NCBI GenBank assembly: GCA_964526965.1
Contig: CAZGML010000002.1
Location: 74,368 to 138,367 of the forward strand
Direction: 5' to 3'
DNA from: UBA6265 sp964526965
Lineage (GTDB): Bacteria; Chloroflexota; Chloroflexia; Thermomicrobiales; UBA6265
Length of the DNA stretch: 64,000 nt
In this document: positions 29,706-39,071 of the stretch, piece by piece
How positions within the stretch are numbered: the stretch's first letter is position 1
Layout: each line of letters opens with the position of its first letter
Translations under genes and position numbers: made by a program
Notes under the pieces: model-generated
The model's database searches: none
Told to the model about the DNA's origin: nothing
Seen by the model: only the letters and a program-made list of their open reading frames with translations

Positions 29706-30695
29706 CTATCGTTCGTCGTGTGGATCGAGGGCGTCACGCAGGCCGTCTCCGACGAATGCAAACGCGATCATAATCAGCGCGATCAGGATAGTGGGCATCA
29801 GCACGAAGATCGGCTGGAACGTCATCGTCGGGAACGCCTGGAACACCATCGAGCCCCAACTCGGGTTTGGAGGGCGGATACCGAGGCCCAGGAAGCTGAG
29901 GCTCGATTCCGCCAAAATGTACCCGGGGATTGAAAATGAGATGCCGACAATGATCGGCGCCATCGCGTTCGGGAAGACGTGTCGTAAAAGCAGCCTCGGC
30001 GTCGGCACGCCGATCGCTCTTGCTGCCTCCACGTACTCATTGTTTTTCACGCTCAGCACCTGCCCACGCATCATACGAGCGGTGCCGTTCCAGCCGGTGA
30101 TGGCGAATGCCACAAAGAGCAGCATCAATCCTCCCATCATCCGGCCCAGTTGGGTGTCTCGCAGGGTAGCTTGCATGATGATGAAAAAGAGCAGCGATGG
30201 GAACGCGTACACCACGTCAACGATGCGCATGAGGTAATTGTCCCAACGCCCACCGAGCCACCCGGCGGCCATGCCAACACTGCAACCAATAACCACCGTA
30301 AGCATTGTCGGAACAAGGCCGACCACCATACTCACGCGGGCGCCGTGGAGGTAGCGGCTGAGGTTATCGCGTGCGAGTGAATCGGTTCCAAGCAGGAACC
30401 TGTTGTCCGATCCATCCTGCCAGAATGGCGGCAGGTTGGCGGGAACGAAGCCCTCGCCCATCGGGATTTCGTTCGGATTGTGTGGTGCCAGCATCGGGCC
30501 GAAGATTGCCACGAAGGCCATGAATCCGATGTAGATGAGACCGAGCATTGCCGCCTTATTCTTGCGAAGGCGCCTCCACGCGTCGCTCCAAAGTCCTCGT
30601 GCTTTCTCCTCTGATTCAAGCGAATCAGACGGTGCTGGTTCGCCAGCTGTTGTGAGTGTCTTGCCGCTTTCGGATTGAGCGAGCATCTGTCCCAT
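29706..30695 (-). CDS. Dipeptide/oligopeptide ABC transporter permease, DppC/OppC type
   Basis: This 329-residue inner-membrane permease has an N-terminal cytosolic stretch, one leading membrane helix and a loop with PFWQDGSDNRFLLGTDSLAR, followed by the five-helix core. EAA-type loop: YVEAARAIGVPTPRLLLRHV. The reverse ATG at 30695 follows GAGGAT. It is the last gene of the binding protein-DppB-DppC unit, 16 bases after the DppB stop. ATPase genes are not adjacent. Confidence 0.93.
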   Translation of the reverse strand: MGQMLAQSESGKTLTTAGEPAPSDSLESEEKARGLWSDAWRRLRKNKAAMLGLIYIGFMAFVAIFGPMLAPHNPNEIPMGEGFVPANLPPFWQDGSDNRFLLGTDSLARDNLSRYLHGARVSMVVGLVPTMLTVVIGCSVGMAAGWLGGRWDNYLMRIVDVVYAFPSLLFFIIMQATLRDTQLGRMMGGLMLLFVAFAITGWNGTARMMRGQVLSVKNNEYVEAARAIGVPTPRLLLRHVFPNAMAPIIVGISFSIPGYILAESSLSFLGLGIRPPNPSWGSMVFQAFPTMTFQPIFVLMPTILIALIMIAFAFVGDGLRDALDPHDER

Positions 30696-30711
30696 GGTTT
30701 ATCCTCGCTCG

Positions 30712-31641
30712 TTACTCGGCATCACGGATGCGCGGATCAGCGACTCCGTACAAGATATCGACCAACAGATTGCCGAGACAAATGAGGAACGCATAGAACA
30801 ATGTTGTTCCCATAATCACCGGGTAGTCTCGTTGGTTAATGGCTTCAATAAAGAGTCGCCCCATGCCGGGAATGGCGAACACGCGCTCGATGATAATCGT
30901 TCCGGTAATTAGCGCGGCCAGGGCCGGGCCGATTACGGTGATAACGGGAACCATCGCATTACGCACTACGTGTCGCATCAGCACTGCGCGGCTGCGTAAG
31001 CCTTTGGAGCGTGCCGTGGTTACGTACCCCATTCGGCTCGCCTCCAGCACACTGGCTCGAGTGAGCCTGGCGATGTATGCGGCACTACCCGTACCCAGTG
31101 CCATTGCCGGCAGGATAAAGCTGATTCCTCCAGAAAAGAGGACTGGCACCCATCCGAACTGAACGGCGAAGATCATGAGCAACAAAATACCGATCACGAA
31201 ATCGGGGAGGGTGTAGCTGATGGTGGTGAAGAACAGGCTGACATAATCCACCATGGTGTTGTGCTTGCTCGCGGCCAGAATCCCGATGGGGATACCGATC
31301 GCCAGCGCGATGGTGAGTGCCAGCACACCAATAGCGGCGGAGTATGGGAAGCCATCGCCAATCACATCGATCACGGGCTTGCCGGACTTGGTGAACGATT
31401 CACCGAATTCAAGCGTGACAGCGTTCTTCAGATACCTGAAGTACTGAACCAGCAGGGGTTCGTCCAACCCATATTGGCGGTTGAACGATTCTTCCAACGC
31501 CGCGTCGAGCTCCTTGCCGTCGGACGATTTTGCATCCCACGGGCTCCCGGGCGCCATATGCATGAGGAAGAAGGTGACGGTGGCAACAAGCCACAGCACC
31601 GGAATCATCCACAGCACGCGGCGCAGAATATATGTAAACAC
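30712..31641 (-). CDS. Dipeptide/oligopeptide ABC transporter permease, DppB/OppB type
   Basis: The 309-residue permease begins MFTYILRRVLWMIPVLWLVA (GTG start at 31641), typical of DppB. It has six predicted helices and an EAA loop around YVTTARSKGLRSRAVLMRHV. Its product forms the membrane channel with the DppC-type protein. It follows the binding-protein gene by about 80 bases on the same strand. Confidence 0.93.
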   Translation of the reverse strand: MFTYILRRVLWMIPVLWLVATVTFFLMHMAPGSPWDAKSSDGKELDAALEESFNRQYGLDEPLLVQYFRYLKNAVTLEFGESFTKSGKPVIDVIGDGFPYSAAIGVLALTIALAIGIPIGILAASKHNTMVDYVSLFFTTISYTLPDFVIGILLLMIFAVQFGWVPVLFSGGISFILPAMALGTGSAAYIARLTRASVLEASRMGYVTTARSKGLRSRAVLMRHVVRNAMVPVITVIGPALAALITGTIIIERVFAIPGMGRLFIEAINQRDYPVIMGTTLFYAFLICLGNLLVDILYGVADPRIRDAE

Positions 31642-31723
31642 GGCTTAATTGCCTCAATGAATTGCGTCTATACGTAGTAAACCTTGGAGGAGCTTGTGGC
31701 TCCCCCGGGATTCGTAGGCATAC

Positions 31724-33496
31724 CTACTCGGCACCGATGAAGATCTTCTCGATTTGGTATCGCAGATCCATCAGGTCGGTCGGGTAGGTGACATAGCCCT
31801 GAACCTTCGGGTTCAGCAGCACCAGGCCCTCGCCGTGCATGAAGTAGGCGGCCGGTGTTTCGTCTGCCAGAATCGCATCTGCCTGCTCGTACAGCGGCAT
31901 GGCCTCTTCCATCGGAAGGGTATCGGCCTCTGCCACGAGATCGTAGAATTCCTGGTTGTTCCAGCCGAGCGGTGCGCGGGTGCTACCCTGCCCGTAAACC
32001 AGGCTGAGCCAGTTCTGTGGGTGTGGGTAATCCTCGAACCAGTTACCAACGTTCATCACCATATCTGGATCGCGATTGGTGCGCTTGCTCTGGATCTGGG
32101 CGGCATCCAGCGGTGTTGGCTGAATAACGATGCCCAGCGCCTGCTGGTAGCCCTGCGCCCAGTAGGTGGCCTGCTGCTGCGCGATGGCGGATTCCGAGTT
32201 GTAGTACAGCGGCAGCTCCGGGAAGCCTGCGCCACCCTCGAAACCGGCCTGGGCCAGAAGCTCGGCAGCCTTCTCCGGATCGTAGCCCTGTACGGTTTCT
32301 TGCTGGTACCCGGCCACACCCTCGTACAGGAAGGTGTTTGCCACAATACCAACACCGTTCAGAATCTGCTCGATGTACTGCTCGCGGTTCATGGCGTAGC
32401 TGAACGCCTGGCGAACTTCTTTGATATCGAACGGAGACTGATCCATGTTGAAGCTCATGTAGGTCGTGCTGGCGCCCGGAACCCGGTGCAGCTGCTCGGC
32501 CATTACCGCATCGCCCTCGATCTGTGGGAGCTGCGAGGCGGATGGGCCAATGCTATCGAGCTCGCCCTGCTCGTAGGCCAGCAACGCGGTCTCGCTGGAA
32601 TCGACTTCCTTGAAGATGAGGGTCTTCACGCCCGGAACGCCACGGAAGTAGCTCTCGTTGCGCTCGAATACCCATTCCTGACCTTCGTTCCAGGAGGAGA
32701 CGACGAACGGGCCGTTACCGATGTAGTTGGCAGTATCTCGCCACCAATCTGCGCCCTTGCCCTCCACCAGATCCTGACGGACCGGGTAGGAAACCCATGT
32801 GGCCATCACGAACGGGAAGTAGCCTGCAGCGAAGTCCAGATGGATTTCGAGGGTCTGATCGTCGATTGCGACCACGCTCTCGTCGACAACAGCCTTGAGA
32901 TCATCGATATCGGCAGCGGCCGGATCGGCGGATCGCCAGGCCTCACCACCGGTGATGGCGAAGAGGATGTTGGAGTAGTTACCGGCTACCTCTGGATCGA
33001 GTGCACGCTTGATACCGAAGGCGTAGTCGGCAGCGGTGCACGGGGTGCCATCGCTGTAGGTGAGGCCCTCGCGGATGTGGAAGCGGTAGACGCGACCATC
33101 GGCGGAAACCTGCACGCTATCGGCGCCAGCATCGGCGATCTCGTTGTTCTCATTAAGTGCGAGCAGCGGTGTGTAGACCTTGGACCCAATCTCGATTTCG
33201 TTCAGGAAGGCGTAGACCTGTGGGTCGCCGCTATCGATCTCGTTACCGAGGTTAAGGGTGAGTACGCCTTCTGGATCGGCGCCTTCGGCTTCGCTACCTG
33301 GTGCGACATTGATTGTCGCCAGCGTGACATCGGTGAAATCATCGGCTACCGGGCTCGCGGAGGCGCTGGCCTCTGGCGATGCATCCTGCGCGGCAGCTCG
33401 CCGCATCTGGAAGTACAGCGGAGCCAGCAAGCTCGCCGCTGAAACCTTACCCATCGTACGTCGAGAAAGCGTCTTGTTCTGGATATCCTCGTTCAC
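31724..33496 (-). CDS. Peptide ABC transporter substrate-binding protein (SBP family 5)
   Basis: The 590-residue exported protein starts at GTG 33496 after GAGGAG. The N-terminus has a Tat-like SRRTMGKVSAASLLAP signal and a low-complexity Ala/Ser linker instead of a lipobox Cys. The mature part is a large family-5 binding protein: FHIREGLTYSDGTPCTAADY is its signature, with IKEVRQAFSYAMNRE later. It should capture peptides outside the membrane for the DppBC-type permeases. How it stays at the membrane without a lipid anchor is not clear; the Tat-like signal may remain uncleaved. Confidence 0.92.
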   Translation of the reverse strand: MNEDIQNKTLSRRTMGKVSAASLLAPLYFQMRRAAAQDASPEASASASPVADDFTDVTLATINVAPGSEAEGADPEGVLTLNLGNEIDSGDPQVYAFLNEIEIGSKVYTPLLALNENNEIADAGADSVQVSADGRVYRFHIREGLTYSDGTPCTAADYAFGIKRALDPEVAGNYSNILFAITGGEAWRSADPAAADIDDLKAVVDESVVAIDDQTLEIHLDFAAGYFPFVMATWVSYPVRQDLVEGKGADWWRDTANYIGNGPFVVSSWNEGQEWVFERNESYFRGVPGVKTLIFKEVDSSETALLAYEQGELDSIGPSASQLPQIEGDAVMAEQLHRVPGASTTYMSFNMDQSPFDIKEVRQAFSYAMNREQYIEQILNGVGIVANTFLYEGVAGYQQETVQGYDPEKAAELLAQAGFEGGAGFPELPLYYNSESAIAQQQATYWAQGYQQALGIVIQPTPLDAAQIQSKRTNRDPDMVMNVGNWFEDYPHPQNWLSLVYGQGSTRAPLGWNNQEFYDLVAEADTLPMEEAMPLYEQADAILADETPAAYFMHGEGLVLLNPKVQGYVTYPTDLMDLRYQIEKIFIGAE

Positions 33497-33832
33497 AGTT
33501 GGTACTCCTCACCTTGTAATATGCCGAGACTCCTGCGGGTACTGAGCTCCCACCTCCAATTGACTTTTTTTCTTCAATATGCTGAGTATCTTACGAGGGT
33601 TGGGGCCGAAACGCAAACATGAACGCAATCGATTCCTTGTGTTTCCCGGCTCTTTAATAGCCGTGAAAGGTGAACGAAAATCGCGAATCATCCTTTTGTC
33701 TGTAGATGCCTATGGAGATTGCCAAACATAGTCAACTGATTGTGCTTGGGGAGGAGTGGGTCAGCGAACCCTGTCGGCCGAGGCGATACAATGGCGGTAT
33801 ACCGAACTGATTGCAGAGCGAGGGGATTCATC
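33497..33832. other. Divergent intergenic region between importer operon and hutU
   Basis: About 335 bases carry both promoters. An AT-rich block near 33560-33595 (a run of seven T in CTTTTTTTC) and another near 33650 are the likeliest promoter areas. No ORF, repeat or clear operator was seen. Confidence 0.4.
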
Positions 33833-35491
33833 ATGACCACCGAACCACGTGTTATCCGGGCACCCAGAGGCACCGAGTTGAACGCCAAGAGCTGGCTCAC
33901 CGAGGCGCCGCTGCGGATGCTGATGAACAACCTCGATCCCGATGTTGCCGAGCGCCCGGAGGACCTGGTGGTCTACGGCGGTATCGGCAAGGCCGCGCGT
34001 AACTGGGAGGCGTTCGACCAAATTGTCGAGGCGCTCAAACAGCTGGAGGATACTGAGACGCTGCTGATCCAGAGTGGCAAGCCGGTGGGCGTGTTCCGCA
34101 CACATGCCGATGCGCCGCGTGTGCTCATTGCCAACAGCAACCTCGTGCCGCATTGGGCCAACTGGGAGCACTTCCACGAGCTGGATGCCAAGGGCCTGAT
34201 GATGTACGGCCAGATGACGGCCGGCAGCTGGATCTACATCGGTAGCCAGGGCATTGTGCAGGGTACCTACGAGACGTTCGGAGAGATGGCGCGTCAGCAT
34301 TACGATGGCGATTGGGCTGGCCGCTGGATTCTCACCGCCGGGCTTGGCGGTATGGGAGGTGCCCAGCCACGAGCCGCCACAATGGCCGGTGCCAGCATGC
34401 TCGCGATTGAATGCCAGCAGAAGTGCATTGATATGCGGCTCCGCACCGGCTACATCGATGTGCAAGCCGATGATCTCGATCACGCGATGCAGCTGTTAAA
34501 TGAAGCGAAGTCCAAAAGCGAGGCGATTTCCGTGGCGCTGTTGGGCAATGCCGCGGAGATATTGCCGGAGATAGTGAAGCGCGGAATCCGGCCCGATGCG
34601 GTTACCGATCAAACAAGCGCGCACGATCCCGTTAACGGATATCTGCCCATCGGCTGGACGGTGGAGCAGTGGATGGAGAAGCGGGAGAGTGATCCCGCCC
34701 TGGTGAACCGTGAGGCGCGGAAGAGCATGGCCCTGCATGTGCAGGCGATGCTGGATTTCCACAACATGGGTATTCCCACAGTGGATTACGGCAACAACAT
34801 CCGGCAAATGGCATTTGAGGAGGGTGTTGAGAACGCCTTCGATTTCCCGGGCTTTGTACCGGCGTATATCCGCCCGTTGTTCTGCCGTGGGGTTGGTCCG
34901 TTTCGGTGGGTGGCGCTAAGTGGTGACCCGGAAGATATCTACAAAACCGATGCCAAGGTAAAGGAGCTGATTCCGGAAGATCCGCATTTGCACCGGTGGC
35001 TGGATATGGCGAAGGACGCGTTTAAGTTCCAGGGCTTGCCGGCGCGGATTTGCTGGGTCGGCCTGGGAGATCGTGATCGGCTGGGCCTCGCCTTCAACGA
35101 GATGGTGAAGAATGGCGAGCTCAAGGCGCCGATCGTGATCGGTCGGGATCATCTGGATAGCGGCTCAGTCGCCAGCCCAAATCGTGAGACCGAGGGTATG
35201 CAGGATGGCAGCGATGCTGTATCCGACTGGCCATTACTGAACGCGCTGCTTAACACCGCCAGTGGCGCTACCTGGGTGAGCATCCATCACGGCGGCGGAG
35301 TTGGCCTTGGGTTTAGCCAGCATGCTGGCGTGGTGATCGTATGCGATGGTACCGACGCCGCCGCCGAGCGGATCAGCCGGGTGCTGTGGAACGATCCGGC
35401 CAGCGGCGTGATGCGCCACGCCGACGCCGGCTACGAAATCGCGGTTGACGTCGCAAAAGAGAAGCGCCTGAACCTGCCGGGTATCCTGTAA
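33833..35491 (+). CDS. hutU: Urocanate hydratase
   Basis: The 552-residue NAD-dependent urocanase converts urocanate to imidazolone propionate, the step between HutH and HutI. Motifs: VVYGGIGKAARNWEAF, LIQSGKPVGVFRTH, TAGSWIYIGSQGIVQGTYET, the NAD-binding GLGGMGGAQPRAATMAG, and ICWVGLGDRDRLG in the C-terminal part. The ATG at 33833 has GAGGGG upstream. It is on the same strand as hutI-hutH but separated from them by the reverse-strand importer operon. Confidence 0.96.
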   Translation: MTTEPRVIRAPRGTELNAKSWLTEAPLRMLMNNLDPDVAERPEDLVVYGGIGKAARNWEAFDQIVEALKQLEDTETLLIQSGKPVGVFRTHADAPRVLIANSNLVPHWANWEHFHELDAKGLMMYGQMTAGSWIYIGSQGIVQGTYETFGEMARQHYDGDWAGRWILTAGLGGMGGAQPRAATMAGASMLAIECQQKCIDMRLRTGYIDVQADDLDHAMQLLNEAKSKSEAISVALLGNAAEILPEIVKRGIRPDAVTDQTSAHDPVNGYLPIGWTVEQWMEKRESDPALVNREARKSMALHVQAMLDFHNMGIPTVDYGNNIRQMAFEEGVENAFDFPGFVPAYIRPLFCRGVGPFRWVALSGDPEDIYKTDAKVKELIPEDPHLHRWLDMAKDAFKFQGLPARICWVGLGDRDRLGLAFNEMVKNGELKAPIVIGRDHLDSGSVASPNRETEGMQDGSDAVSDWPLLNALLNTASGATWVSIHHGGGVGLGFSQHAGVVIVCDGTDAAAERISRVLWNDPASGVMRHADAGYEIAVDVAKEKRLNLPGIL

Positions 35492-35564
35492 CATCGTATG
35501 TCATATGCGGTGATTCCCGGGATGTACGTCCGAGATTCCCTTGGCGGACATATATGGCACACGC

Positions 35565-35600
35565 AAAACAGGGCGGGGGTCTTGACCCCCGCCCTGTTGA
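35565..35600. terminator. Terminator between hutU and the convergent GMC operon
   Basis: ACAGGGCGGGGGT (35568-35580) pairs with ACCCCCGCCCTGT (35585-35597) around CTTG. AAAA on the left gives a T run for reverse-strand transcripts. Confidence 0.85.
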
Positions 35601-35620
35601 ACTACCAAAATGAGCGCCCG

Positions 35621-36169
35621 CTAGTTGGAGATTGCCTCCAGCCCGGCTTCGGCACATTCCTGATCCTGCTCGGCGGAGCCACCGCTAACACCGATTCCGC
35701 CGACAAGCGTGTCGTTCTGCATGATGGGATAGCCACCGCCGATCAGGGTGATGTTCTCCCGATTCGCGAACGAGGCGAGCATCACCGGATCGCTGCCGAA
35801 CGCCTCGGCCAACTGGTGTGTCGGGCCCTGGAACGAGACCGCGGTTATCGCCTTATCCTCCGCAATGGTGACACTTCCGAGGAAGGCATTATCCTGGCGG
35901 GCGAAGGCTTTCATTGTGCCGGAATCGTCCACCACAACGGCGATCATGGGCACCCCAATTTCGGTTGCCTTCTCGAGCGCCGCATCCACCGCGGTTTGCG
36001 CTGTTTCCAGCGTCAGGTAAGGGCGCATTGCAGTACCTTCCCCGGTTTCGGGTGTTTGGGCGGCCATGGCGAAGGTCTCGCGCGGGCCACTCATGGCAGC
36101 CAGTGCTGCGCCGGCGCCTCCGATACCGAACAATGCGTTACGCCTGGAGATGTGTTGGTGCCTACTCAT
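35621..36169 (-). CDS. Exported GlcG/HbpS-family (DUF336) protein
   Basis: The 182-residue protein starts at the reverse ATG at 36169, overlapping the GMC gene stop (ATGA). An N-terminal Tat-type signal (SRRNALFGIGGAGAALAAM) leads into the GlcG/HbpS fold: LTLETAQTAVDAALEKA, VVVDDSGTMKAFARQD and GGGYPIMQNDTLVGGIGVSGG. Characterised relatives bind haem or small ligands, or assist redox systems. Here it is the third gene of a Tat-exported oxidoreductase operon, so a periplasmic or outer-face accessory role is likely. Confidence 0.88.
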   Translation of the reverse strand: MSRHQHISRRNALFGIGGAGAALAAMSGPRETFAMAAQTPETGEGTAMRPYLTLETAQTAVDAALEKATEIGVPMIAVVVDDSGTMKAFARQDNAFLGSVTIAEDKAITAVSFQGPTHQLAEAFGSDPVMLASFANRENITLIGGGYPIMQNDTLVGGIGVSGGSAEQDQECAEAGLEAISN

Positions 36170-37986
36170 GCGAGGACCATCCTTTCTGAATTCGCGGCCG
36201 AGGCAGAAGTGATCTCGTCGAAGTTCTCGGCGTAGTACTCTGCCGCCATCCAGGCCCATGCCTCTATGGTTTCGGTGGGGTTATAGCCAGCAACACTCGC
36301 AAAGCCTGCTCCACCCAAAACCGCCAGGTTTGGGATTTCATGAGTCAGCAGGTACTTGTTGAGCACGGAGGTTTCTGGATCCTCGCCAGCACGGGCACCG
36401 CCGACGTCATGGCTTGTGAGCAGGCTCGGAGCCACTCCGGATCGCCATGTTTCAGTTGCTCCCTGTGTCTGCAGGATTTCCTCAAGCTTGGGTCCCACAT
36501 ATTCCCAGAAGCGTTCTTCGTTCTCACCGATGTCATAGGTGATGCGGAGAACAGGCACGCCGTCTTCATCTACCACCTCCGGATCGAGGTCGAGATAGTT
36601 ATTCTCATAGGGCATGGTTTCCATCTGAACGAAGAATCCCAGCACGGAATTCGCGTTTTCGTTGATCCACTCCGCATACTCACTACCCCAGCCAGGGACG
36701 CTGGGTGGAATCGCCCGGGAACCGCTAATAGGGGTGGATTGGCTCGGACCGGCGGTGATGACACTGCCACGTATGAAGCCGAGATCGGTGTGATCAAAGT
36801 TGTCGCCGTTGAAGTCATCTATCGCAACGGATTGGCCTGTGGTTCCGGAGAAACGATTGAAGTTCTTGCCGGGGAAGAAACCATTGGCAGAGAGATAGGT
36901 GTGAGCAACGAAGTGCTTGCCGACCTGACCGGAGTTGTTGGCAAGTCCATTCGGGAACTGCTCATTTTTCGATCGCAGCAATAAGCGAATGTTCTCGAAG
37001 ATGTACGCAGAGAGAATAACGAGCTTGGCGGGCTGCCGGTACATCTCACCATCTTCGCCTCGGTAGATTACGCCGGATGCGCGTCCGTCCTCGTCGGTTT
37101 CCACTCGAAAGACGCGGCTGTTGGGACGGATCTCCAGGTTGCCGGTCTCCTCGGCACGCGGAATTGCGCTCACGAGCGTGCTTGATTTGGAGTCATTCCA
37201 GCAGCCATGTCCACTGCAGTAACCACAGTACGTGCAGGCTGGGCGTCCGTCGTATTCCTCGGAGATGATGCCAGATGGAATAGGGAAAGGATGGTACCCG
37301 AGTTCTCTCATACCTTCGGCGAGAAACTCACTACCCTCAAATCGCTGCGTTGGCGGCAGTGGATAGTCATTTGCTCGGGGAGATTCGAACGGATTTTCGC
37401 CGCCTTTGCCTGAGACCCCGATGAGCTTCTCAACCTTTTCGTAGTATGGCTCCATTTCATCATATGTTACGGCCCAGTCGGCGATATTGGTGCCTTCTGG
37501 CAGCGCTTCCTCGCCATAGGCCTCGATAGTGGAGGATCTGACCTTGAAATCGTCCTCACGGAAGCGCCAGCTCTGGGTGGCGTAGTGCACACTCGTGCCG
37601 CCAACCATATTGGCCATTGGGAACCAGGCACTGTATTCCTCGGGTTCGGAGTCTTCCGAGCGTCGCCACGTCGGATACTCTTTGTTAAACTTGGGCTCGC
37701 CTGTCCAATTAAAGAAGAAGTTGTTCTCGAGTTCGTCGTAGTGGGAAAGGAAGTCGCCTCTCTCCAAACGCGGACCCGCTTCAATCGCAACGACGTTAAG
37801 GCCGGCGTCGGTGAGCACATGCGCAGCAATGCCGCCCGATGCACCAATACCGACCATAACGACGTCCGTCATTTCGAGATCAGTAACATCTTCGAATGAT
37901 GGAGGTGTTGCACTGACAGTGGGAGTTCCGGCAGCGGGTGTAGCTCCATCGGCTTTGGGTGTTGCTTGTGGAATGCCTTGTTTCAT
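36166..37986 (-). CDS. GMC-type oxidoreductase, gluconate 2-dehydrogenase large-subunit-like
   Basis: The 606-residue flavoprotein starts with a Pro/Thr/Ala-rich segment, then the FAD motif TDVVMVGIGASGGIAAHVL and IEAGP. FPMANMVGGTSVHYATQSWR is typical of the alcohol/gluconate dehydrogenase group. CTYCGYCSGHGCW is a Cys-rich stretch also found in that group, and GYNPTETIEAWAW closes the fold. No signal peptide is visible; it may travel through Tat bound to its small subunit. RBS GGAGGT precedes the reverse ATG at 37986, which overlaps the upstream stop as ATGA. Confidence 0.9.
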   Translation of the reverse strand: MKQGIPQATPKADGATPAAGTPTVSATPPSFEDVTDLEMTDVVMVGIGASGGIAAHVLTDAGLNVVAIEAGPRLERGDFLSHYDELENNFFFNWTGEPKFNKEYPTWRRSEDSEPEEYSAWFPMANMVGGTSVHYATQSWRFREDDFKVRSSTIEAYGEEALPEGTNIADWAVTYDEMEPYYEKVEKLIGVSGKGGENPFESPRANDYPLPPTQRFEGSEFLAEGMRELGYHPFPIPSGIISEEYDGRPACTYCGYCSGHGCWNDSKSSTLVSAIPRAEETGNLEIRPNSRVFRVETDEDGRASGVIYRGEDGEMYRQPAKLVILSAYIFENIRLLLRSKNEQFPNGLANNSGQVGKHFVAHTYLSANGFFPGKNFNRFSGTTGQSVAIDDFNGDNFDHTDLGFIRGSVITAGPSQSTPISGSRAIPPSVPGWGSEYAEWINENANSVLGFFVQMETMPYENNYLDLDPEVVDEDGVPVLRITYDIGENEERFWEYVGPKLEEILQTQGATETWRSGVAPSLLTSHDVGGARAGEDPETSVLNKYLLTHEIPNLAVLGGAGFASVAGYNPTETIEAWAWMAAEYYAENFDEITSASAANSERMVLA

Positions 37987-38660
37987 CGTGCTGTACCTCC
38001 GTACTGCTCAACCGAGATGTATTCCGGTTCGACTTCGGTGTTGATCGACTGGTCTTCGGCCGTCCACACGAGCTTGATGCCTGGATAGCCGATCATGTCC
38101 CATCCCATGAACTCGCGGTTGCCACCGTGAATGGGATCGCAGAACATGCCCTGTCGTGTGTGCTCGAGAAGGAGTGCAAAAAATCCTTCCGGCACATCGC
38201 TGCCTTTCCCCGCCTCAATATCGCGCAGCGCCGAATCCTGTGCTTCGGCATCTGCGGCGGTAAACCCACCATCAACCGCATTCTCAATGCCTGCCAGACC
38301 TTCCTGGTAGCTGGGAAGATCACTGCCATAGACGGTACTGAGCTTGCGATCGATGTAGATGTGGGCACCGGTCTCAGAGCCACCGGGTGTAGTTTCGGTT
38401 TTTGGGAAAAGCCGGTCCACTGCGGCCGTGAGTGTTTGCCATTCGGAGTCGGAGAGGGCTACCGGGGTGTAATCCTCAACGGTTTCTGGTGTGGCCTCCG
38501 GATTTTCCTGTCGCCAAAGTTCCCAGGCGTATTTCCGATCGGATGCGCTGAGTCGACCAATTGGAATGCCTGCTGCGACGCTCGCGGCGGCCCCCTGGAC
38601 GACGCGACGACGGTTCAGTCGTAAAGGCGCGATGGTGGGATGGTTGGAGGTGTCATTCAT
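37983..38660 (-). CDS. Gluconate 2-dehydrogenase subunit 3-like protein, Tat-exported
   Basis: The 225-residue protein has an N-terminal twin-arginine signal (LNRRRVVQGAAASVAAGIPI). The mature helical region matches the small-subunit family paired with GMC enzymes: LSDSEWQTLTAAVDRLFPKTE, then GFFALLLEHTRQGMFCDPIHGGNREFMGW split over two blocks, with Cys-Asp-Pro-x-x-Gly-Gly-Asn. It is the first gene of the operon and overlaps the GMC gene by four bases. In known enzymes this subunit supports electron transfer and export of the flavoprotein. Confidence 0.9.
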   Translation of the reverse strand: MNDTSNHPTIAPLRLNRRRVVQGAAASVAAGIPIGRLSASDRKYAWELWRQENPEATPETVEDYTPVALSDSEWQTLTAAVDRLFPKTETTPGGSETGAHIYIDRKLSTVYGSDLPSYQEGLAGIENAVDGGFTAADAEAQDSALRDIEAGKGSDVPEGFFALLLEHTRQGMFCDPIHGGNREFMGWDMIGYPGIKLVWTAEDQSINTEVEPEYISVEQYGGTAR

Positions 38661-38971
38661 GGAGAGCGCTCCTTCGAAGCTAGCTCGTGTGTCGAGCAGT
38701 CAAAGCCGAATCCATTCCCCATGGCCCTCCTTTCACGAATGAGACCATTTGCATTATTCGCTTATAAGATATTAGCTACATTATCAGACGGAAGTCTAAA
38801 TAGCAATTCATGTTTGATTTCATCATGGCCGAATAAGATGCACGATTGAGTGGTTGGTTTTGTTCTTTTTTGAGGGACTAAGGTAGGTATTGGCTGAAAA
38901 GGCGTCTGCAAGCATTCAGAACCCTTTTGTGGCGGTGGCTGTGTCGATCAGTCAATGTCGCTTCCCATCAG
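38661..38971. other. AT-rich divergent intergenic region
   Basis: The part at 38740-38880 is clearly more AT-rich than its surroundings and probably carries the divergent promoters of the GMC operon and the DsbA-VKOR pair. I see no ORF of credible length. Confidence 0.4.
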
Positions 38972-39060
38972 TACAGAACCGTTTCAATCCGGGACTTGTC
39001 AGGACTCGTATATCCGGGTAGCCCCAATCACGTGGGGGATATATCAGTTCTGTATCGGAG
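38972..39060 (+). promoter_or_regulatory. Structured leader upstream of the DsbA-VKOR genes
   Basis: TACAGAAC (38972-38979) can pair with GTTCTGTA (39047-39054), which ends just before the GGAG ribosome-binding site. Inside lies a second stem, ATATCC (39010-39015) with GGATAT (39037-39042), topped by a CCC/GGG pair. The nesting suggests an RNA element able to affect translation. No known riboswitch was recognised. Confidence 0.4.
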
Positions 39061-39071
39061 TAGATTTATAC

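Noticed and set aside
31754..33442. Forward frame of 562 codons opposite the peptide-binding protein
   Set aside because: The reverse strand encodes a clear family-5 binding protein; the forward frame is a codon-bias shadow.
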